From Candidatus Peribacteria bacterium (GTDB taxonomy: Bacteria; Patescibacteriota; Gracilibacteria; UBA1369; LOWO2-01-FULL-3): a stretch of 64,000 bases of DNA. This document shows positions 36,783 through 46,900 of the stretch, one piece after another; the stretch's first letter is position 1; each line of letters starts with the position of its first letter. Position numbers and translations under genes: made by a program. Where the stretch lies: positions 1 to 64,000 of the forward strand of contig CALRGJ010000004.1 in assembly GCA_943357285.1 (NCBI GenBank), given 5' to 3'. The notes beneath the pieces were generated by a model. It saw nothing but the letters and a program-made list of their open reading frames with translations, did no database searches and had not been told where the DNA came from.

Positions 36783-37925
36783 ATGGATGAAATTTTTATG
36801 AAGCGAGCCATTGAGCTTGCTAGGAAAGGAGAGGGTTTCACTTCACCAAATCCCTGTGTTGGTGCAGTGATTGTTAAAGGTGGTCAAATTGTGGCTGAAG
36901 GTTGGCATCAGAAGGCGGGAGCAGATCATGCGGAGATTGTGGCAATTAAACAGATGATGATGAAGTCTGGAATTATGACTGTGGATATTGAGCCTATGTT
37001 ATTTCACAATGCTACTTTGTACGTGACGCTCGAGCCGTGTGCTCATATTGGAAAGACACCTCCATGTGTTAAGGCTGTGTCAGCTGCTGGTTTTAGCAAA
37101 GTAGTGATAGGAATGAGGGATCCGTTTAAGAAAGTTAATGGAAAGGGAATTTCTTACTTAAAGAAGCATGGAATTAAGGTTTCTGTTATAAAGCCTACTT
37201 CTAAGTTAGCTGAAGATGTGCGAGCTGTTAATCAGCCTTTTATTAAAACTGTGACTTTGGGACTTCCCTATTTGACTCTTAAAGCTGGTTTAAGTTTGGA
37301 TGGAAAAATTGCTACTTCTTCAAGAAATTCCAAGTGGATTACGAATGAAAAATCTAGAATTGATTCTAAAATTGAACGTAGTAAGTGTGATGCGGTTATT
37401 ATTGGTGCGCGTACTGTGTGTGCTGATAATCCGGAATTGGCTGCTATTGGTGACTACAAATCTAAAAATCTGTTGAGGGTAGTAGTTGGAGATAAGTTTG
37501 ATTTTGATAAAAATATGAAGGTTTTCCGAGATCAAAATGTTTTGATTGCTTGTTCTGATGCTATGCCTTCTAGGTTGAAAAAGAAATTTATTGATGCTTC
37601 TGTGTCTGTAAAATCTTTTGGAAAGAAAAAAGTAGTTTTGAAGAAGCTATTAAAATATTTATCATTGAATGGTGTACAAAGTGTGTTTGTTGAAGGAGGT
37701 AGCGGGCTGAATGGTTCTTTGTTTGATGAAAATTTAGCTGACTCTAAGCTTGTTGATAGGGTTCTGTTTTATTACGCTCCAAAGTTAGTAGGTGGTGAGA
37801 AATCATTGTCTGTAATAGGAGGTACTGGGATAGATAAAATCTCTGACTCTATTGATATTGTGAAGTCAAAGTTTGAGCTAATTGATCAAGATTTGAAGTA
37901 TGATGGGGTGATCAATTTTTACTAG
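36783..37925 (+). CDS. ribD: riboflavin deaminase/reductase
   Basis: GFTSPNPCVGAVIVKGGQIVAEGWHQKAGADHAEIVAIKQ, VTLEPCAHIGKTPPC, TLKAGLSLDGKIATSSRNSKWITNE. Confidence 0.96.
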   Translation: MDEIFMKRAIELARKGEGFTSPNPCVGAVIVKGGQIVAEGWHQKAGADHAEIVAIKQMMMKSGIMTVDIEPMLFHNATLYVTLEPCAHIGKTPPCVKAVSAAGFSKVVIGMRDPFKKVNGKGISYLKKHGIKVSVIKPTSKLAEDVRAVNQPFIKTVTLGLPYLTLKAGLSLDGKIATSSRNSKWITNEKSRIDSKIERSKCDAVIIGARTVCADNPELAAIGDYKSKNLLRVVVGDKFDFDKNMKVFRDQNVLIACSDAMPSRLKKKFIDASVSVKSFGKKKVVLKKLLKYLSLNGVQSVFVEGGSGLNGSLFDENLADSKLVDRVLFYYAPKLVGGEKSLSVIGGTGIDKISDSIDIVKSKFELIDQDLKYDGVINFY

Positions 37926-39486
37926 CTTCAATATTTTCTATTGGTTTTTTGGTCAGCTTTGCCATTATGAATTTGATGCTATGAATTTCTTCGCATTTCA
38001 ATAAGTAAGAGGCTGCAAAGAAGATAGATGCTCCAATTGTTATTATTGTAACATCTGCTATTTTTGATGGGAGAATGTTTTTTAGTGGCTCTGCGGCCAT
38101 AATTGCGATTGCCATTATTCCGGAAGAAATAGTTATTTTAAGTAGGCTGCTGAAAAATTTTTTCTTTTGGAATCCAGCGAGATGTTTTTTTAATAAAATT
38201 GTGTTAGCTATTACGTAGAATAGGTATCCCAGTGTGAAACCAATGGAGAACCATTCTATGCCGTACTTTGGTGCAAGATAGATAGTACAGAATGCTGTAA
38301 TTATTGTTGTGCCCAGGTATATAAACATTGGGGTTTTTGTATCTTTGACAGCGTAAAAAGCTCTTGAGAGGATGTGTGAAAGGCTTTCTAGTGGGATGGA
38401 AACGGCGAAGTAAAATAGTATAAGTGAGGTAAGGTCTATGGATTTTTGGTTGAATTCTCCCCCACTTAAAATTAGATCTATACTTGTTTTTGATAGAAGC
38501 ATTATTCCCACCATAGATGGAATAGTGAAAAATAATATTCTTTGAATTGTTTTCTGAATTTGATCCGTAAAATCAGTTTTGTCTCCTTTGCTTATTGCGC
38601 TTGTAAGATATGGAAATATTGCCGTGGAGAAAGCCATGCCGAATAGTGTAACGGCTACGCTTTGAATGTTTCTGGCGAAGTTGAAAGCGGCCACTCCGCC
38701 TACTGCTAATCCTATTCCAACTGATGTGAAAAGAAACATATTGAATTGGGTGGCAATAATTCCTATAGCTCTTGGAATCATTAATTTAATAATTTTAATG
38801 AAACCAGGATGCTTTAAATCCATTTCAAATTTATATTTATATTCAGTGGCTCTTATGTCTATTAGTCTGATGGCGCAGTGAAGTATTCCTCCTCCAATTA
38901 CTCCCACTACGGCTGAGTAAATTCCTATTTTTTCCTGGAGAAATATTACTCCCAGGATTATTCCAAGATTGTATAATAAAGGGGAAATAGAATATGCAAA
39001 GAAATGTTTGTAGCACATCAGAATATTTCCGATGCTGTTGCTGATGGTGAATATCAATGCTGAACTGAGCATTAACCTGGTCATGCTTACTATTTGGAGT
39101 TGCATCTCTTGAGTGGCTTGAGGAAAAGTGAAGCCAATTATTTGGTGCATGAAAATTAGAGCGACAATTGAGAGTAAGCCAATGACTAGCATTGCTGAGT
39201 TTAGTAGCGTATTTGCGATCTTTCTTGCTTCTTCTTTGTCTTTACCTAGATATTCGGTAAAAACTGGAACAAAGGCGGCTGCAAGAGCTCCTGCTATGAA
39301 AAGATTGAAAAGTGTATCTGGTATTAAAAATGAAGCATTGTATATATCAGTTTCACTACTTGTACCGAAATGAGTAGCAATGATACGGTCTCTAAGTAAA
39401 CCAAGAATATTGCTGAAAAAGATGGTTATAGTTACCAGTAAGGTAGCCCCTCCAATTTTCACCGGTTTAAATAGTTTTGCGAACAT
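37912..39486 (-). CDS. murJ: lipid II flippase MurJ/MviN
   Basis: FFSNILGLLRDRIIATHFGTSSETDIYNASFLIPDTLFNLFIAGALAAAFVPVF; multi-TM. Confidence 0.95.
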   Translation of the reverse strand: MFAKLFKPVKIGGATLLVTITIFFSNILGLLRDRIIATHFGTSSETDIYNASFLIPDTLFNLFIAGALAAAFVPVFTEYLGKDKEEARKIANTLLNSAMLVIGLLSIVALIFMHQIIGFTFPQATQEMQLQIVSMTRLMLSSALIFTISNSIGNILMCYKHFFAYSISPLLYNLGIILGVIFLQEKIGIYSAVVGVIGGGILHCAIRLIDIRATEYKYKFEMDLKHPGFIKIIKLMIPRAIGIIATQFNMFLFTSVGIGLAVGGVAAFNFARNIQSVAVTLFGMAFSTAIFPYLTSAISKGDKTDFTDQIQKTIQRILFFTIPSMVGIMLLSKTSIDLILSGGEFNQKSIDLTSLILFYFAVSIPLESLSHILSRAFYAVKDTKTPMFIYLGTTIITAFCTIYLAPKYGIEWFSIGFTLGYLFYVIANTILLKKHLAGFQKKKFFSSLLKITISSGIMAIAIMAAEPLKNILPSKIADVTIITIGASIFFAASYLLKCEEIHSIKFIMAKLTKKPIENIEASKN

Positions 39487-39550
39487 GTGATTATTCTATA
39501 TTAGTTTTCACATTTGTTCGAGTCATATGCTTGTTCCTGATCTTATTTTG

Positions 39551-39559
39551 TGGTATAAT
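39551..39559 (+). promoter_or_regulatory. extended -10 promoter element (TGGTATAAT)
   Basis: TGnTATAAT; ATG at 39583 follows with a ~16 nt leader and no SD. Confidence 0.6.
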
Positions 39560-39582
39560 ATTGTGTTAAATATATTTACTCT

Positions 39583-41958
39583 ATGTTTCAGTCTTTAAGA
39601 GAAATTTCGTTATTAAATCGTTTCTTTAATATAAGGGGCAATGAGTGGTCGCGAGTAATTTTTGCTTTAGTTATTAAATTTCTTTATAGAACTTCATTTG
39701 TTGTCGGGTGGACTGTTTTGGTGGCGATGTTTGTTAGTAGATATGGAATTTTGGCTTTGCCTTATCTTTTTGTTATAAATGCTATTTTTTCAATTATTGG
39801 AAGTGTGGTTTATTCTCTTTGTTTTGAGAGAATATCAAGATTGACTGTAATGATTTCTACGATTGTCTTGTCGGGATTGTTTCTCTTTACGGCTGCTGTA
39901 ATTGTTAATACTCATCAGATTTTATTTTTTGCCTTATTGATTCTTTCTATCTCAATTTTATTGAATCAGTTGAGGATTATAATGATTGCTTATGTGGAGG
40001 AATTGTTTGATCCTCTCACTTCTGAGAGAACTTTCCCAGTTATAGAAGTTTCTGAAACTTTGGGTGGTATAGTTGCCGGTATAATGGTGACGTTTTTATC
40101 TAGTTATTTTTCTCTTTCTAGCTTTGTTTATCTAATGGTTAGCGTGTTATTGCTACTTATCCCGTTACTTTTATTCTTTGATTTTGAGGAGGAGAAAGTG
40201 GAGTTGGTTCGTAGTAAAAATTATGAAAAAGGTCCGGATGGAATATTTACTCAGTTGAAGCAGGCTTTTAGCGATAAGGCTCACGCCTCATTTGTTTATG
40301 GTTTGATTTTTATCGTTCTTTTTCAATGGATTATTTTTAACCTTATTGAATTTCAGTATACAAAAGTTGTTTATCAGAATGTTTCTAATGTGATTTTTGA
40401 GGCGGGCAGTGGATTTGAGCATGCATTTATTCACGATTTGGGTCTCTTATTTATTTTATTCAGTACTTCGGCATTGATTGTTGAAATACTATTGGGCAGT
40501 CGTCTAATAACTAGTTTAGGTGTTGTGGGGGCTATGTTGCTACATCCTATTGTTACTCTATTTAGCTTGATGGGTTTATTTTTAAGATTTGATTTTTTGA
40601 CTGCGGTTTTGGCAAAAAATAATTTTACTCTTACTTCTGTAATCCATACAAATACCTATCATATTTCTTACTATGCAGTTAAAGAGAGAGTTAGGGAGCA
40701 TTTGAGGGAATTTCTTGAGGGTGTTGTGAGACCTTTAGGTGCTTTGATTGGTACTCTTGCCGTAATTATTCTTGATAAAATTTTTGTAGGAAATCCTTTG
40801 AATTTGGCTTTGAATATTTCAATGGTGATTTGTACTTTAGTGTTTTTCTTTATCACTTATCGCCAACAGGCGAGATATACAAAAGTTGTTACAGAGGAGC
40901 TTCTCAATTCAAAAGAAAAGCATATTAGATTTAATGCTATTAATCTTTTGGCTCAAAGAGGTCATAAAATGGCTCTAGTCACTTTGCAGGAAATTTTGGC
41001 TAAAGCTGATGAACCTGATTCTGTTAAGGTAAAGATTCTAGCTGTTTTGTCTGAGTTGCAATCCTCTGAAGCTGTTTTGGATGTTGTTAAATGTTTGAAC
41101 TCTCAGAAAGCTGAAATACGTGAGGCTGCTCTCGATACTTTGATCTCATTTAAATTTTTGCATTCATATTCCAAGGAGTATTTGTTTGTAAAATATCAGT
41201 TGGTTGCTTCTCTAAAAGAACTTTATAAGGAAGAAAAAGATAAGGAAATTTTAGCTAAAATTATTTATTTAATGTCTCTTTTAAGCAATGTTTCTACAGT
41301 TGAATTTTTGTTTAAAGTTATTAATTCTAAAAATTCCGATCATAAATCCGATGCAATTTTTGCTTTAGGTAAATGTGATGATGAGAAAATTGCCAAAATT
41401 TTAGAGGAATATCTTTATTCTAAGAATCTTAGTTATCAGATCAATGCTGCTATGGCTCTGATTAATTTTAAAGGCTATAGGGATGAGGCTTTGCATGTAA
41501 TAAATTCTTTCATTTATTCTGAAAAGAAAGATAGGGTTCTCTTTGGTTTATTGGCTATTGGTGAACTTAACATGAGGAGTAAAAAGGCTGTTTGTCTGAA
41601 ATATCTTGATTCGGACGATGTTGACATGAAAATGTATAGCGCTATAGCTCTAGCTAAAATGGGTTTTTATCACTCTGTATCTTCAATATTAGATTTACTG
41701 TTTACTGGTGATGAATACCTGGTAAAAAAACTTAAAAGTTCAATTAAAAATGTTGACGTGCGAATTTATAAAAATATTGATAAGATTGTGAAGCATGTTG
41801 TTTCACAAAAAATTGAAGATTTGAAACTTAAAAATAATCATGTTGATCTTGAGTCTTTTTCCAATGAGTCATTGTCTCATTTAAAGAAATTGTATACTCT
41901 AATTGATGAATATGAAGAGATTGATACAATTAATTCTTTAATAAAAAATAACTTATAA
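39583..41958 (+). CDS. MFS/nucleotide-transporter-like membrane domain fused to HEAT repeats
   Basis: About 12 hydrophobic helices in aa ~20-430; HEAT-like repeats thereafter (HIRFNAINLLAQRGHKMALVTLQEIL..., EIREAALDTLISF..., DMKMYSAIALAKMGFYHSV). Confidence 0.8.
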   Translation: MFQSLREISLLNRFFNIRGNEWSRVIFALVIKFLYRTSFVVGWTVLVAMFVSRYGILALPYLFVINAIFSIIGSVVYSLCFERISRLTVMISTIVLSGLFLFTAAVIVNTHQILFFALLILSISILLNQLRIIMIAYVEELFDPLTSERTFPVIEVSETLGGIVAGIMVTFLSSYFSLSSFVYLMVSVLLLLIPLLLFFDFEEEKVELVRSKNYEKGPDGIFTQLKQAFSDKAHASFVYGLIFIVLFQWIIFNLIEFQYTKVVYQNVSNVIFEAGSGFEHAFIHDLGLLFILFSTSALIVEILLGSRLITSLGVVGAMLLHPIVTLFSLMGLFLRFDFLTAVLAKNNFTLTSVIHTNTYHISYYAVKERVREHLREFLEGVVRPLGALIGTLAVIILDKIFVGNPLNLALNISMVICTLVFFFITYRQQARYTKVVTEELLNSKEKHIRFNAINLLAQRGHKMALVTLQEILAKADEPDSVKVKILAVLSELQSSEAVLDVVKCLNSQKAEIREAALDTLISFKFLHSYSKEYLFVKYQLVASLKELYKEEKDKEILAKIIYLMSLLSNVSTVEFLFKVINSKNSDHKSDAIFALGKCDDEKIAKILEEYLYSKNLSYQINAAMALINFKGYRDEALHVINSFIYSEKKDRVLFGLLAIGELNMRSKKAVCLKYLDSDDVDMKMYSAIALAKMGFYHSVSSILDLLFTGDEYLVKKLKSSIKNVDVRIYKNIDKIVKHVVSQKIEDLKLKNNHVDLESFSNESLSHLKKLYTLIDEYEEIDTINSLIKNNL

Positions 41959-41961
41959 AAT

Positions 41962-42324
41962 ATGAATGTTAATTTAAAACTTAATTTTTTGGAGGCAGAT
42001 AAGGTAAACGGTGTTCAAGTCGTGGTTTTTGATGGTGAATTTGATAAGGCAGGATTTGCTGAAGTAAAGGATGAATTAACTAATTTTGTTAAAGCTTTTG
42101 ATTTGAAGTCTTTGGTTTTTGATTTTGGAAAACTTAAATATATTAACAGCGAGGGTATAGGCTTTTTGATGGAGGTTCATACTCACTTGATTCAACGTGA
42201 TAGAAAGTTGATTGTTGTGGCTTTGAATGCGAATGTTAAAGATATTTTTACTGCAATTGGGATTGCGGATATTGTTCCTATTTTCGATTCCTTAAATGAT
42301 TATTTAAAATCTGCAACTAAATGA
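41962..42324 (+). CDS. STAS-domain anti-sigma antagonist-like protein
   Basis: VFDGEFDKAGFAEVKDEL, LVFDFGKLKYINSEGIGFLMEVHTHL, IADIVPIFDSLNDYL. Confidence 0.9.
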   Translation: MNVNLKLNFLEADKVNGVQVVVFDGEFDKAGFAEVKDELTNFVKAFDLKSLVFDFGKLKYINSEGIGFLMEVHTHLIQRDRKLIVVALNANVKDIFTAIGIADIVPIFDSLNDYLKSATK

Positions 42325-43463
42325 AATTATTTAGAATCAGTTTAGTGAGAAAATTATTTGTGCTTTTACTCTTGATCTCAGGGGTTTCTGCCGCTGTTTT
42401 ATTTTACTATTCTGGGTCCAATCCTTTATTGGTTAGTACTGATTATTTTATTTATTTTGCCATTTTGATGTTGGTAGTTTTTACAGTTTTTTCTTACTTA
42501 ACATTTGTGAAACCTCTTGATGTAGTGCTAGAACAAATGGAGGCTTTGATTGCAGGAAAGCCATATAAAAAAATTTATACTAATAGGATTGATGAAATCG
42601 GGGTTTTGGCTCATTTTTTCAATCAAGTTACAAAAGGTTTTAGCGAGGTAAGCTCTGATATTAAAGATAGGCAAAGAATGATTGATGAATTAACTATTGC
42701 TGCCAGTTTGCAAAGAGATATTTTACCTTTGAGTTCACCTGTTATTTCCGGTCTTCAGGTAATTGCAAAAAATAAGCCTGCAACTGAAGTTGGTGGTGAT
42801 ATTTTTAATTTTATTACATCCAAAGATAAGACTTATATTTATATTGGTGATGTAACTGGTCATGGTGTTGCTGCGGCACTTATTATGACTATGGCTACCT
42901 CTTTGATTAGTGTTTTTGCTGATTCATGTAATTCAGCTTATGAGATTCTGGTTAGCGTTAATCGTTATATTAAGCGTCATGTGAAGCGTGCGATGTTTAT
43001 GACTCTTGTGATGCTTTCTTGGGATGCTAAAACTGAAAAACTTACTTATGTTGGTGCTGGTCATGAGCATATTTTGGTTTATCACGTGGACACAGGGGTA
43101 TGTGAATCTATTTTGTCTGGTGGTGTGGCTTTAGGTATGGTTCCTGATAATTCTAAATTAATTAAAGAGCAGGAAATAAATTGGAATGATGGAGATTTTG
43201 TTGTTGTATATAGTGATGGAATTACCGAATCGAGAAATGTCGCAGGAGAGTTATATGGTTTAGAAAGGTTGAAGAATGCTTTGATAGAATTTGCTCCTCA
43301 GTATTCCGCTGAAGGTGTAAATTATCACATCGCTCAGGATGTGTCCTCTTTTGCTAAAGGCCATATTCAAGATGATGATATGTCTTTGATTGTTATCAAG
43401 CGTGACAAGTCTTTAACGAAAGGAGCAGATGTAAGTAATCAATCTATTACTTGGTCTGCATGA
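42321..43463 (+). CDS. SpoIIE/RsbU-type PP2C phosphatase with TM helices and HAMP-like region
   Basis: PATEVGGDIFNFI, IYIGDVTGHGVAAALIMTM, GAGHEHILVY, FVVVYSDGITESRN, QDDDMSLIVIK. Confidence 0.94.
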   Translation: MKLFRISLVRKLFVLLLLISGVSAAVLFYYSGSNPLLVSTDYFIYFAILMLVVFTVFSYLTFVKPLDVVLEQMEALIAGKPYKKIYTNRIDEIGVLAHFFNQVTKGFSEVSSDIKDRQRMIDELTIAASLQRDILPLSSPVISGLQVIAKNKPATEVGGDIFNFITSKDKTYIYIGDVTGHGVAAALIMTMATSLISVFADSCNSAYEILVSVNRYIKRHVKRAMFMTLVMLSWDAKTEKLTYVGAGHEHILVYHVDTGVCESILSGGVALGMVPDNSKLIKEQEINWNDGDFVVVYSDGITESRNVAGELYGLERLKNALIEFAPQYSAEGVNYHIAQDVSSFAKGHIQDDDMSLIVIKRDKSLTKGADVSNQSITWSA

Positions 43464-44509
43464 AAACTTCTGATTTTGATTATTACTTGCCTGAGTCTTT
43501 AATTGCTCAGAATCCTGCATTTCCCAGGGATGCTTGTCGTCTTTTAGTTTATGATTCAAAAAATGATTCCGTGGAGCATTGTCATTTTTATGATTTGCCT
43601 AAATTTTTGAGTAAGAGTGATGTTTTAGTTTTAAATAAATCGAGGGTTGTACCTGCTAGAATTTTGTTTAGAGTAAATGGCTCTTTGAGAGAAATTTTTT
43701 TGTTAAAGCAGATTTCTCTTAATACTTATGAAGTTTTATTAAAGCCGGCTAGGAATTTTAAAGTGGGTGTTATCGTGAGGGTTTCTGAGGAATTGGAGTG
43801 TTCTGTTACTGAGGTTTTAGATGATGGTAGAAGAATTCTTTCTTTTAATTTGTTGAGCGGAGTGGATTTAAATTCTGTTCTATTTAAGCTTGGATCAATG
43901 CCTTTGCCTCCATATATTAAGCATTCTAAGGCTGTTTTTGAGGATTACCAGACGGTATTTGCTGAAAAGGACGGTAGTAAGGCTGCTCCCACAGCAGGTC
44001 TACATTTTACACGTGAATTGCTTTCTAATTTGAAAACTATGGGGGTTGATATAGAAGAGGTCGTTCTGCATATTGGTCTCGGTACTTTTGCTCCTGTTGT
44101 AGCGGAAAATTTGGGCGATCATAAAATGCATTTTGAGGAGTATGAAATGCCTTTGGATGTTGCTAGGAAATTAAATGAAGCAGTTATGAACAAAAAGAGA
44201 ATTGTGGCCGTAGGTACTACTTCTGTAAGGGTTTTGGAATCCTCTTTTGATCTAGAGAAGTCTTCTTTTGTATCCGGTACAGCTAACACTAATATTTTTA
44301 TTTATCCAGGGTCTTATGATTGGAAGGTGGTTGATTCATTGATTACTAATTTTCACTTACCAAAAAGTACTTTAATTATGTTGGTGTCTTCACTTCTTGA
44401 GTCTAAAGGTGTAAAAAATCCTGTAAAAAAAATATTGTCTCTCTATGAATTGGCTGTAAAAGAAAATTACAAGTTTTTTAGTTTTGGTGATGCAATGCTT
44501 ATAATTTAA
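43460..44509 (+). CDS. queA: tRNA preQ1(34) S-adenosylmethionine ribosyltransferase-isomerase
   Basis: FDYYLPESLIAQNP, NKSRVVPARI, KAAPTAGLHFT, TSVRVLES, LITNFHLPKSTLIMLVS; ATG overlaps the PP2C stop (ATGA). Confidence 0.96.
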   Translation: MKTSDFDYYLPESLIAQNPAFPRDACRLLVYDSKNDSVEHCHFYDLPKFLSKSDVLVLNKSRVVPARILFRVNGSLREIFLLKQISLNTYEVLLKPARNFKVGVIVRVSEELECSVTEVLDDGRRILSFNLLSGVDLNSVLFKLGSMPLPPYIKHSKAVFEDYQTVFAEKDGSKAAPTAGLHFTRELLSNLKTMGVDIEEVVLHIGLGTFAPVVAENLGDHKMHFEEYEMPLDVARKLNEAVMNKKRIVAVGTTSVRVLESSFDLEKSSFVSGTANTNIFIYPGSYDWKVVDSLITNFHLPKSTLIMLVSSLLESKGVKNPVKKILSLYELAVKENYKFFSFGDAMLII

Positions 44510-46898
44510 GCCATTGCGGTAAAAGTTTTGCCGGTCTTATTCCGTTAATTCTCTTTATTTTTTCTATGTCTGAAATATTGAATTTCCCGATGTAGAGATC
44601 TTCTATTTTCCCTCCATCTTCTATGAATTTTTTTATTTCAAAATATCCCTTGAAGTAAAGATAGTCTTTTGTGAATGCTCCTGATTTTCCAGTGTCATTG
44701 AATCCCCTTTTTGCTTTTACTGTAGATCTAAATGCTTGTTCTTTCGTGAATCCATAGCTTACTAATTTAGAGTAAACTTTGCTAAAACTATTGTGCATTG
44801 CTTCATATATTGCTACTACGTGTCCAAGTGCTTTGGAGTTTTCTGTAAATTTTTTATTGCGTTGTTTCTCTACGTTATACATTGCAAGTCCTTCTTGTGT
44901 TGTTAGATAGTTTGCTGATCCTCTATTGAGAATTTCGTATGGCTGGAGCTTTCCGTTTTCTGCAGTAAGTATGTGAGTTTCTATTTCGTGGATAATTAAT
45001 TCTTCGATTCTGTCTTCACAGAATGTCGCATTTTTTTTGATAAATAAGCTGTTGTTTTTGCCGGCTACGCAATTTGAAACTAAATCTTCCTTTATTTTTA
45101 CGGCCCACTTGTTTAATCCATATTTCTTAAAGGATTCTTCAAATCTATTTTTTGCTTCATTTGAGTCTATGGTGCATTTTTCCTCTATTTGCTCAGGTGC
45201 ATCACTTATGTATTTTTTGCATTCTTCGTACTCTTCTTGGCTTGGTTGTCCATATAATTCTATGGAATATTTTGTGAAATTTTCTTCATCTATCGATTCA
45301 AGAAGATTGATTTTTTTTATGATTTCTTGTTTCTTTTCCTCGTATATTTTCCCCAAGGTTGAGGAATCGGTTTCTATTTTTCCGAGTTCATCCAAAAGGT
45401 CTATTGCGTTGAATTTCATTGAGGGATATTCAAATTCCGGATTGTAGTTAGTATTTTTGAAAAACTTTTTTTTCTCTTCTTCCAGATTTATAGGTCTGAG
45501 ATGATATAAAAGTTTAATTTTATTATCTAAATTTATTATTTTCTGGTCTGTTTCGTAGAAATTTATTTTTTTAAAAGTTTCTTCTTTTGGTGTGGCCGGA
45601 GTTTCAGATTTTGTGTTTTTTTGTTCTTTCTTTTCTTGATTTAAATTTGTGTCTATTAAAAATTCCTGTAAATCTCTGGTGCCAAGAATTATCTTGTATT
45701 CTTTGTTTGGTATTTTTTCTATCTCAACAATTGTATGAATTCTTTTTCCTTTGAGTGTGAATTTCAATTTAAGGGTCGATTTTTCATCGTCGTAGTCGTT
45801 TTCATTATCTAAAAGCCCGCATTTTAGAGCTGTTTCTTCATCCAAGATGCTTATTTTTCTACTTGTATCTACTTTTGCCGCTATTTGAATTGTGCTCTGT
45901 TTTTGTATTATTTCTACTTTTTCGTTTGTGCTGATGACTTGTTTACCGGAGATTTGAGCAATTCCCTTTTCTACTATGTTTCCAAACATATCTTTGGCAA
46001 TTCTTACGCCTTTTGCCGGAGTTGTTACTTTTACTCCTTCAATTCTTTCCAGGCGTTTTCTGAGTGGTGCAAGATTGGCTATTTGAACTCCGAGTCCGGC
46101 TCTGGCGTTGATTTCCAAGAGAACGGGTCCGGTGTTTTTATCTATACAGATGTCGACCGCCATGTAACCCAAGTTTGTTACTAACTGTACCGTTGAAGCA
46201 ATAGTTAAAATTTGATCCCAATATGGAATACTGAGTCCTTTAATGCTACCCATTCCATCAGGAAGTTCTTCTATTATTCTATTCTTGTATGAGATATGGG
46301 TTGTTTGACCTTTTGCTATGTCTATTCCTATTCCCACTGCACCCATGTGTAAATTGGCTTTACCTTTAGATTCCTTTGTAGGAAGTCTAAGCATGGCCAT
46401 TACAGGAATAAGATTATGCACGATGACTCTAATGTCAGGAAGTCCTTCGTATGAGTATTTTCCTATTTTTTCATCGGCAACAATATATTGTTCAAAAAAG
46501 GCAAAATCGCTCACGTTTGATATGGAAAATCTACCATCCAAAATATCTCTTATATGATCCTTTAGTTCTTCTTTGTTTAATTTTGTTCCTCCGGCCGTGT
46601 AGTAATTGTTATCTTTTACTTCTGTAACAGGAATAATTCCTTCACCACCGTATCCGGTGTTTGGCTTGAGAGCAAAAGAATCTGGAAGTGAGTTGAAGTC
46701 GAATTTTTCGAGCTCCGCTGTATCACGGATAACTCCATAAAGTTTTGGGACCGGAATATCACGTGCAGAAAGAAACTGTTTTGTTTTAATTTTATCGTCG
46801 GCTAATTTAACAGCTTTTTTAGGGTTGTATGGCCTCATATAGAGGAGATTTCTAGCGTTGATGCCAAGAATTCCTTTATTCGAAAAAAATGAAAACAT
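44499..46898 (-). CDS. fusion: RimK-related ATP-grasp ligase + retropepsin-like protease domain + DUF1704/MATCAP-like metallopeptidase
   Basis: ATP-grasp aa ~1-315 (FALKPNTGYGGEGI, PVLLEINARAGLGVQIAN); aa ~325-418 AAKVDTSRK...KIILGTRDLQEFLID; aa ~446-799 with HEIETH (44973-44990) and TTQEGLAMY. Confidence 0.87.
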   Translation of the reverse strand: MFSFFSNKGILGINARNLLYMRPYNPKKAVKLADDKIKTKQFLSARDIPVPKLYGVIRDTAELEKFDFNSLPDSFALKPNTGYGGEGIIPVTEVKDNNYYTAGGTKLNKEELKDHIRDILDGRFSISNVSDFAFFEQYIVADEKIGKYSYEGLPDIRVIVHNLIPVMAMLRLPTKESKGKANLHMGAVGIGIDIAKGQTTHISYKNRIIEELPDGMGSIKGLSIPYWDQILTIASTVQLVTNLGYMAVDICIDKNTGPVLLEINARAGLGVQIANLAPLRKRLERIEGVKVTTPAKGVRIAKDMFGNIVEKGIAQISGKQVISTNEKVEIIQKQSTIQIAAKVDTSRKISILDEETALKCGLLDNENDYDDEKSTLKLKFTLKGKRIHTIVEIEKIPNKEYKIILGTRDLQEFLIDTNLNQEKKEQKNTKSETPATPKEETFKKINFYETDQKIINLDNKIKLLYHLRPINLEEEKKKFFKNTNYNPEFEYPSMKFNAIDLLDELGKIETDSSTLGKIYEEKKQEIIKKINLLESIDEENFTKYSIELYGQPSQEEYEECKKYISDAPEQIEEKCTIDSNEAKNRFEESFKKYGLNKWAVKIKEDLVSNCVAGKNNSLFIKKNATFCEDRIEELIIHEIETHILTAENGKLQPYEILNRGSANYLTTQEGLAMYNVEKQRNKKFTENSKALGHVVAIYEAMHNSFSKVYSKLVSYGFTKEQAFRSTVKAKRGFNDTGKSGAFTKDYLYFKGYFEIKKFIEDGGKIEDLYIGKFNISDIEKIKRINGIRPAKLLPQWLKL

Positions 46899-46900
46899 AT

